Part shown: positions 58,001-64,000 of the stretch, piece by piece
Numbering within the stretch: the first letter of the stretch is position 1
How the letters are laid out: each line of letters opens with the position of its first letter
DNA from: Nocardioides aquaticus
Lineage (GTDB): Bacteria; Actinomycetota; Actinomycetes; Propionibacteriales; Nocardioidaceae
Reading direction: 5' to 3'
DNA length: 64,000 bases
Assembly: GCF_018459925.1 (NCBI RefSeq)
Contig: NZ_CP075371.1
Span: 3,658,001-3,722,000 of the forward strand
Notes under the pieces: generated by a model
What the model saw: the letters and a program-made list of their open reading frames with translations, nothing else
Databases searched by the model: none
What the model was told of the DNA's origin: nothing
Made by a program: the position numbers and the translations under genes

Positions 58001-59922
58001 TCGGGCAGCGCCTCGCGGTGGCGCAGGCCGAACTCGTAGACGTGCGAGGGGCGGTCGAGGCCGAGCAGGGCGTACGGCCGCTCGTCGACGACCTCGACGC
58101 CCATCGAGGACAGCGTCGGCAGGACGTGGGACAGCGAGAGCGGCTCGCCGACCCGGAACACCTTCAGCCGGGCCTCCCCCGGACCGGCGTCCAGCGGCTC
58201 GTGCAGGACCAGGTCCCGTCCGCCGCCGCCGGACCCGTCACCCGCGACGGCCTCGAGCCGGCCGAGGTCGTGCGAGGCGGTCCGCGGCGAGAAGTCCTCC
58301 TTGTACGCCTCCGGCCACGCGTCGGCGTACTTGCGCCCCAGCCGCGAGCCGACCTCCTCGCCGTACTCGGTCAGCACGGCCGCCACGAAGTCGTCGCGCC
58401 AGGACCGCGAGGCCTCGCCCAGGCGGCGCTCGAGCTCGGCGGTCTCGATCTCCGGGATCGTCGCCCCCGCCGGCATGTGCGCCACGAAGTGCACCCGCGC
58501 GGTGGTCGACTCGTTGATCCGGACCGTGAACTCCACCGAGTCGGCGCCCAGGTGCTGCTGGAGGATCTCGGCGAACCGCTGCCGGACCACGGTGTTGTAG
58601 CGGTCGCGCGGGAGGTAGACCAGCACGGAGACGTAGCGCCCGTAGGTGTCGCGGCGCACGAACATCCGCAGCGCGCGCCGCTCCCGGGCGTGCATCGCGG
58701 CCTCCACCAGCGGGGCCAGCTCGTCGACGTCGGTGTGGAACAGCTCGTCGCGCGGGTACGTCTCGAGCGTGTCCATCAGGGCCTTGCCGGCGTGGCTGCG
58801 CCGGTCGAAGCCGCTGCGCGCGAGCACCGCGGCGGCCTTCTCCCGCACGAGCGGGATCCGCAGCAGCGACTCGGTGTAGGCCGCGCTCGAGAACAGCCCG
58901 ATGAAGCGCCGCTCGCCGGTGACCTCGCCGGCGGCGTCGAAGGTCTTGACGCCGACGTAGTCGAGGTAGGCCGGGCGGTGCACCGTGGCCCGGGAGTTCG
59001 CCTTCGCCAGGACCAGCAGGGTGCGCTCGCGGGTGCGCTCGCGCACCGCTGCGGGCAGCCGGCCCAGCGCCCGGGTCACGTCGGGGTCGTCGCGCAGCAC
59101 GCCGAGCCCCGTACCGGGTCGGGCGCGCAGCACGTCCTCCTGGGCGCCGTCGACCTCGGCGGTGTCGAGGTCGTACTCGCGGTAGCCGAGGAAGGTGAAG
59201 TGCTCGTCGCCCAGCCAGGCCAGCAGCTCGCGGGCCGAGCGGACGTCCTCGGCCGGCAGGCCGGCGGGCGGGTCCTGGTCGAGCTCCTCGACGATGCCCC
59301 GGATCCGGGCGTGCATCTTGTCCCAGTCCTCGACCGACTCCCGCACGTCGCGCAGCACCCGCTGCACGTGCTCGGCGATCACGGCCGGGTCGTCGTCGTC
59401 GCGCAACCGGTCGATCTCGACGTGCATCCACGACTCGCGCACCGCCCCCGGGGCGGCCTCGCTGGACCCGTCCTCGACCGGCGAGAGCTCCTGCAGCGCC
59501 CCGGTGACGTCGCGCACCGCGTCGTAGACCGGGTGCACCACCAGGTGCACCTCGCGCAGCTGCCGGGACAGCTCCATCGTCAGGGAGTCCACCAGGAACG
59601 GCATGTCGTCGACGACGACCTCGACCACGGAGTGCCCCGCCGCCGACCAGCCCTGGTCGCCGGGGGTCGGGGTCAGCACCCGGACCTCGGCCGTGCCCTG
59701 GGGACGCTGCAGCGCGGCGCGGTGGTGCGAGGCGAAGGCGCCGTAGAGGTCGGCGTCGCCCCGGTCGACGAGGTCCTCGGCGGTGACGTGGCGGTAGTAG
59801 GCCCGCAGCAGGACGTCCAGCCGCTCGCGCGGCGGCCCCCCGCTGCCCTTGCCGTGCTTCGCCACCCCGACCGCCTGGTCGAGGAGCTGTTCCTTGTCGG
59901 GCTCGTGGGTCACCGTTGACAC
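55012..59922 (-). CDS. gdh: NAD-specific glutamate dehydrogenase, 180-kDa class
   Basis: About 1636 aa. It oxidatively deaminates glutamate to 2-oxoglutarate and ammonia. Long N-terminal ACT-like domains (VVEVVVDDMPFLVDSLTMEL) come first. The catalytic core holds PVARGGLRWSDRRDDFRTEV, VPVGAKGGFFAKQL and the Rossmann region AMGITARGAWVSVQRHFRER to IGDMSGDVFGNGML, then LWNGGIGTYVKSSDETHAEV. The helical C-terminus is typical. GTG start (VSTVTHEPDKEQ) with TAGGGT seven bases upstream. It follows the pruA region on the chromosome, so proline-derived glutamate can enter the TCA cycle. Confidence 0.93.
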   Translation of the reverse strand: MSTVTHEPDKEQLLDQAVGVAKHGKGSGGPPRERLDVLLRAYYRHVTAEDLVDRGDADLYGAFASHHRAALQRPQGTAEVRVLTPTPGDQGWSAAGHSVVEVVVDDMPFLVDSLTMELSRQLREVHLVVHPVYDAVRDVTGALQELSPVEDGSSEAAPGAVRESWMHVEIDRLRDDDDPAVIAEHVQRVLRDVRESVEDWDKMHARIRGIVEELDQDPPAGLPAEDVRSARELLAWLGDEHFTFLGYREYDLDTAEVDGAQEDVLRARPGTGLGVLRDDPDVTRALGRLPAAVRERTRERTLLVLAKANSRATVHRPAYLDYVGVKTFDAAGEVTGERRFIGLFSSAAYTESLLRIPLVREKAAAVLARSGFDRRSHAGKALMDTLETYPRDELFHTDVDELAPLVEAAMHARERRALRMFVRRDTYGRYVSVLVYLPRDRYNTVVRQRFAEILQQHLGADSVEFTVRINESTTARVHFVAHMPAGATIPEIETAELERRLGEASRSWRDDFVAAVLTEYGEEVGSRLGRKYADAWPEAYKEDFSPRTASHDLGRLEAVAGDGSGGGGRDLVLHEPLDAGPGEARLKVFRVGEPLSLSHVLPTLSSMGVEVVDERPYALLGLDRPSHVYEFGLRHREALPDDARVLFTDAVRAVWDGHCETDGFNALVLAAGLGWRQVAVLRAYAKYMRQGQAPFALDYIEEALLAEPGLARLLVALFETRFDPALGEADDPRRTARCEDLETRIEAALEDVASLDQDRILRSYLAHVRATLRTSWFQADTTGAPAGVASGDVVLKLSPAGLPDLPDPRPLFEIFVYSPRVEGVHLRFGPVARGGLRWSDRRDDFRTEVLGLVKAQMVKNTVIVPVGAKGGFFAKQLPDPAEREAWLAEGQACYRTFITGLLSVTDDRVDGATVPPRDVVRHDEDDSYLVVAADKGTATFSDLANEIAVARGFWLGDAFASGGSVGYDHKAMGITARGAWVSVQRHFRERGIDCQTEDFTCVGIGDMSGDVFGNGMLCSEHVRLVAAFDHRHVFLDPDPDAATSFAERRRLFDLPRSSWADYDTTLLSEGGGVWSRDRKSVPVSPQARRALGLADDVTSLTPAALISAILAAPADLLWNGGIGTYVKSSDETHAEVGDKANDAIRVDGRAVRARCVGEGGNLGLTQAGRVEYALRGAGGQGGRINTDFIDNSAGVDTSDHEVNLKILLDRVVADGDLTRKQRNATLASMTDEVAALVLHDNAEQNIALANAVAHAPSLLHVHETWMKRLEAAGALDRQIEGLPSRREVRRRLERKEGLTTPELAVLLAWTKIVLAHELLASDVPDDPWFEQDLVAYFPTRIRDEHPAAVRAHPLRREIVVTRVVNDLVDVAGLTYWPRLEAETGASAADLVRANFAAREIVGSRPLRDEVAALDNRLDAGVQTRMRVEMRTLVERASRWLVSRRHEPLDTTAVAATFAGVVPRVMARLPELLTGAELAGFERRRDGLVEAGVAEDLAVRVAVLGPAYQLLGVVATAEDEGLEAEDVARVHFTLGERLGLPALVGRILALPRRDEWETMARAALRDDLHAVHDELTRAVLQETEAGEGAAARIAAWEERRPTAVERATGTLRRICSDEQADLARMSVALRTVRSLRA

Positions 59923-59929
59923 GCTGTCG

Positions 59930-59935
59930 ACCCTA
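59930..59935 (-). promoter_or_regulatory. -10 element of the glutamate dehydrogenase gene, leaderless
   Basis: TAGGGT on the minus strand, then seven bases and the GTG at 59922. The same hexamer and spacing occur before the ATG at 18259. Confidence 0.5.
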
Positions 59936-59977
59936 GGGCATGCCCGGACGCCTCCTGGCTGGTCCATGATGTGCGCC

Positions 59978-60463
59978 ATGACGAAGCGGATCACCCACGA
60001 CCTGACCTACGACGCGCCCCTGGAGTCCGTCGCCGCGATGCTCGGCGACAAGGCCTTCCGCGAGGAGGTCTGCGACGCCCAGCACGTGCTCTCCCACGAC
60101 GTGACGGTCACCTCGCCCGGCAGCGGGCCCAAGACGGTCACCATCGACCAGAAGCAGAGCGCCCGGGGCCTGCCGTCGTTCGCGACGAAGATCGTGGGCG
60201 ACTCGATCCACATCGTGCAGGAGGAGGACTGGACCAGCTCCTCCGAGGCCGTGGTCACCGTCGTGATCCCCGGCAAGCCGGGCGACATGAGGGGCACCGC
60301 GCGGCTGAGCGAGTCCGGCGGGGTCACCACCGAGACCGTCGTGCTGGACGTCAAGGTCTCCATCCCGCTCGTGGGCGGCAAGATCGAGGGCCTGGTCGCC
60401 GACATGCTGCTCAAGGCGCTCAAGGTCGAGAACCGCGTCGGACGGGACTACCTCTCGCGCTGA
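59978..60463 (+). CDS. DUF2505-family protein (SRPBCC-like)
   Basis: 161 aa, MTKRITHDLTYDAPLESVAA, then MLGDKAFREEVCDAQHVLSH and the ending PLVGGKIEGLVADMLLKALK. This is the helix-grip pattern of DUF2505, an actinobacterial lipid-binding-like family of unknown role. Start ATG 59978, divergent from the dehydrogenase with 55 bp between. Its end overlaps the convergent small membrane gene by 16 bp. Confidence 0.85.
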   Translation: MTKRITHDLTYDAPLESVAAMLGDKAFREEVCDAQHVLSHDVTVTSPGSGPKTVTIDQKQSARGLPSFATKIVGDSIHIVQEEDWTSSSEAVVTVVIPGKPGDMRGTARLSESGGVTTETVVLDVKVSIPLVGGKIEGLVADMLLKALKVENRVGRDYLSR

Positions 60464-60642
60464 GCCCGCACGTCCTCGGGGACCCCGTCGGCTGCGCCCT
60501 CGTCGACGTCCTCGGCGGCGTCCTGGCGACGACGCACGGCGATCACGACGCCGAGCAGCAGGAACGGTCCGAAGGCCAGCAGGAGCGTGAGCGCCTGCTC
60601 CACCGGGTGGAGGGCGCCGAGGTGCAGCGGGAGGACCGTCAT
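60448..60642 (-). CDS. small single-TM protein (64 aa)
   Basis: MTVLPLHLGALHPVEQALTL followed by a membrane helix (LLLAFGPFLLLGVVIAV), then RRRQDAAEDVDEGAADGVPE. An N-out, C-in arrangement is suggested by the RRR after the helix. Similar tiny proteins with a His-Pro-Val-Glu-Gln start and RRR after one helix are common in actinobacteria. Function unknown. Confidence 0.6.
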   Translation of the reverse strand: MTVLPLHLGALHPVEQALTLLLAFGPFLLLGVVIAVRRRQDAAEDVDEGAADGVPEDVRAQRER

Positions 60643-60693
60643 GGTGCCCCCATCATGCCTCGGCGCCCGGCCTGGTCGTGAGGTCGGGCCGGG

Positions 60694-62322
<1,629 letters not shown>

Positions 62323-62365
62323 GGTCACGATGCTGTCACCCGGGCCGACCGCTTGTCGAAGCGGC

Positions 62366-62719
62366 TCAGAGCTCGCCACGCAGCAGGAAGGGGACCTCCT
62401 GGGTGGCGAACCAGCCGAGGTCGTCGTCCTCGGCGGCGTCCTCGCGGGTGTCGACGTGGACCGCCTGCACGCGCCGCATCGGCACCGCGCCGTCGGGGTC
62501 CTCGCCGTCGCCGAGCTCGGCGACCAGCACGGTGCGCCGACCGCCGGGCTCGCCCCGCGCCGCGAGCAGGGCCGCCGAGGCGTCCGCGGCCTCGAGCAGC
62601 GCGGCGTACTCCTGCTCCTCGTCCTCGGGCGCGGTCAGCCGGCCCTCGCCCGGCGGGACCTCACCGGCCGCGTGGGCGGTGGCCAGGTCGGTCAGGGTGG
62701 TCGGGATCCAGACGCGCAC
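62366..62719 (-). CDS. DUF6912-like protein (117 aa)
   Basis: MRVWIPTTLTDLATAHAAGE, DEEQEYAALLEAADASAALL, then VPMRRVQAVHVDTREDAAED and LGWFATQEVPFLL. The MRVYIPxTLxxL opening and DLxWYAxQEIPxL ending are the pattern of the actinobacterial DUF6912 family. The name is from memory. Small, acidic, soluble, role unknown. Its start lies two bases after the stop of the acyltransferase upstream, so they are co-transcribed. Confidence 0.7.
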   Translation of the reverse strand: MRVWIPTTLTDLATAHAAGEVPPGEGRLTAPEDEEQEYAALLEAADASAALLAARGEPGGRRTVLVAELGDGEDPDGAVPMRRVQAVHVDTREDAAEDDDLGWFATQEVPFLLRGEL

Positions 62720-62721
62720 GC

Positions 62722-64000
62722 TCAGTCCTCCGGCTCGGCGGTGGTGGGCTTCCGGCCGGTCGGGGCCGTCCGGCCCGTCCGCCCGCGGGGGGCCCGGGGC
62801 CGGGCGTCGCCCGAGGCGTCGACCAGCTCCTGCAGGGCCTCCAGCACGCAGCTGCCGAGCACGTCCGCGTCGGGGATCGCGTCACGGTCGGCGGTGATGC
62901 CGTAGGTCACGCCGCCGTCGTAGGACGTGACGGCGACGGCCAGCCGGTGCTCGGGCAGCAGCGGCGGGACGGGGTACGACGCCACCAGGCGGGCGCCCGC
63001 GGCGTAGACCGGGCTCTGCGGGCCCGGGGCGTTGGTGACGCACAGCGCGAAGCCGCGGCGCACCTCCTGGGCCGCGACGCGGGCGCCGACGGCGTGGAAG
63101 GTCGTCGGGGCGAAGCCGGCGATCCCGGCCAGGCGGTCGGCGGCCACGCTCTTGCCGGTGGCGTGGTGGGCGGCGAACGAGTACGACACCTGGTGCAGCC
63201 GGACCACCGGGCTGACCTCCCCGATCGGCAGGTCGACCTCGTGCACCGACATCTGGCTGCCCAGCGAGGTCGCCTCGAGCTCCTCGTCGATCACCGAGAC
63301 CGGGACGACGGCCCGGACGTGGCGGGTCGAGGGCAGCGCCTCGCCGCGCGTCATCAGCCAGGCCCGGAGCCCGCCGGCGATGCTGGCCAGGATGACGTCG
63401 TTGACGGTGCCGCCGTGGGCGTCGCGGACCAGCCGGTAGTCGGAGAGCCGGGTGTCGAGGGTGACCACCCGGCGCTGCTGGGACAGCGGCCCCTGGAGCA
63501 CGGTCGGGCGCACCGGACGGCGGCCGGTCAACGCGGCGGCGACGCCGCGGGTGCGCCGGCCGGCACCCTCCGCGGCCAGGACGACCCGGCCCGAGGTGCT
63601 GCGCACGGTGCCGATCAGCGTCTGCGGGTCGGTGACGGTGTCGCGCAGGGCCTCGGTGAGCAGCCCCACCGGGCTGCGGCGCCGGGGCCGCCAGGTGTCG
63701 GCGTCGTCGGGAGCGCCGACCGGCCCGGTGGAGCCGGGCAGCCCGTCGAGCAGGACCTGGCCGAGGTCGACGGTGTCGATGCCGTCGACGAGGGCCTGGT
63801 GGCACTTCAGCAGGACGGCGACCTGACCGCCCTCGAGGCCCTCGACGAAGTAGATCTCCCACAGCGGACGGGAGCGGTCCAGCGGCCGCGAGACGATCCG
63901 GGCGACCAGCTCGCGCAGCTGGTCGCGGGTGCCCGGGCGGGGCAGGGCGGAGCGGCGCACGTGGTAGGCGAGGTCGAAGCCGACGTCGTCGACCCAGACC
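62722..64000 (-). CDS. WS/DGAT-family O-acyltransferase (partial, N-terminus beyond the window)
   Basis: At least 425 aa, open to the right edge (FDLAYHVRRSALPRPGTRDQ marks the early part). It esterifies acyl-CoA onto alcohols or diacylglycerol to make wax esters or triacylglycerol. The active segment reads LLKCHQALVDGID where HHxxxDG is expected: the second His and DG are present, the first His is Cys. Other family blocks are GGTVNDVILASIAGGLRAWL, VPVSVIDEELEATSLGSQM and FALCVTNAPGPQSPVYAAGA. The C-terminus has a Lys/Arg-rich extension (TGRKPTTAEPED). Confidence 0.88.
   Translation of the reverse strand, partial: VWVDDVGFDLAYHVRRSALPRPGTRDQLRELVARIVSRPLDRSRPLWEIYFVEGLEGGQVAVLLKCHQALVDGIDTVDLGQVLLDGLPGSTGPVGAPDDADTWRPRRRSPVGLLTEALRDTVTDPQTLIGTVRSTSGRVVLAAEGAGRRTRGVAAALTGRRPVRPTVLQGPLSQQRRVVTLDTRLSDYRLVRDAHGGTVNDVILASIAGGLRAWLMTRGEALPSTRHVRAVVPVSVIDEELEATSLGSQMSVHEVDLPIGEVSPVVRLHQVSYSFAAHHATGKSVAADRLAGIAGFAPTTFHAVGARVAAQEVRRGFALCVTNAPGPQSPVYAAGARLVASYPVPPLLPEHRLAVAVTSYDGGVTYGITADRDAIPDADVLGSCVLEALQELVDASGDARPRAPRGRTGRTAPTGRKPTTAEPED

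Noticed and set aside
54964..59919. A 1651-codon open frame on the plus strand opposite the glutamate dehydrogenase
   Set aside because: Its translation is Gly/Arg/Ala/Val-rich with no domain, and the minus strand encodes a complete, motif-bearing dehydrogenase. Long antisense frames are expected in high-GC coding DNA.

Overview
This is a high-GC window whose gene content points to an actinobacterium, most likely a Nocardioides-like member of the Propionibacteriales. This rests on recognition, not on a search. The evidence is the 180-kDa-class NAD-glutamate dehydrogenase, the Ku/LigD set split into separate genes, a WS/DGAT acyltransferase, an Lsr2 protein, and many starts that look leaderless (TANNNT about 7 nt before ATG/GTG).

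Region 1 (1-9.5 kb) is old accessory DNA. It holds an intact IS3 element, scraps of two other IS types, a run of decayed phage/ICE-type genes (3.3-5.0 kb), an Lsr2-type xenogeneic silencer, an orphan LuxR-type regulator with a hairpin over its ribosome site, an inverted pair of paralogous unknown genes, VOC and hotdog-fold enzymes, and long gene-poor gaps.

Region 2 (about 9.54-41.29 kb) is a discrete integrated element of about 31.7 kb. A large serine recombinase sits at its left edge, and the ends lie inside a CpaF/TadA-type ATPase gene. The N-terminal 144 codons are at 41.3-41.7 kb, and the next 40 or so codons are at 9.43-9.54 kb. Removing the DNA between two short C-runs restores the reading frame. 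The cargo looks like a mobile defence island: an OLD/DUF3696-type ATPase with a partner protein, a RepA-like ATPase, an XRE repressor with an operator palindrome, a CBS-HEPN protein, a second (tyrosine) recombinase with a DUF932 gene, a 1.6-kaa single-chain Type ISP restriction-modification enzyme followed by four small genes (three PD-(D/E)XK-like, one zinc-ribbon), a cytosolic plus 4-TM membrane pair, a nuclease gene broken by another IS3, and a TIR/deoxyribosyltransferase-like protein paired with a 2-TM protein.

Region 3 (41.3-64 kb) is ordinary chromosome: a PEP mutase-like enzyme, a VOC protein, an MFS exporter, an enoyl-CoA hydratase, a two-component pair whose kinase has lost its ATP-binding boxes, an S26-like membrane protein, the NHEJ genes (LigD polymerase, LigD ligase, divergent Ku), a heterodimeric ABC exporter, NAD-glutamate dehydrogenase, 1-pyrroline-5-carboxylate dehydrogenase (together a proline/glutamate to 2-oxoglutarate route), and the C-terminal part of a WS/DGAT acyltransferase running off the right edge. 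Two conserved genes here are frameshifted at C5/G5 runs, so sequencing error is possible.

No tRNA, rRNA or CRISPR array was recognised.
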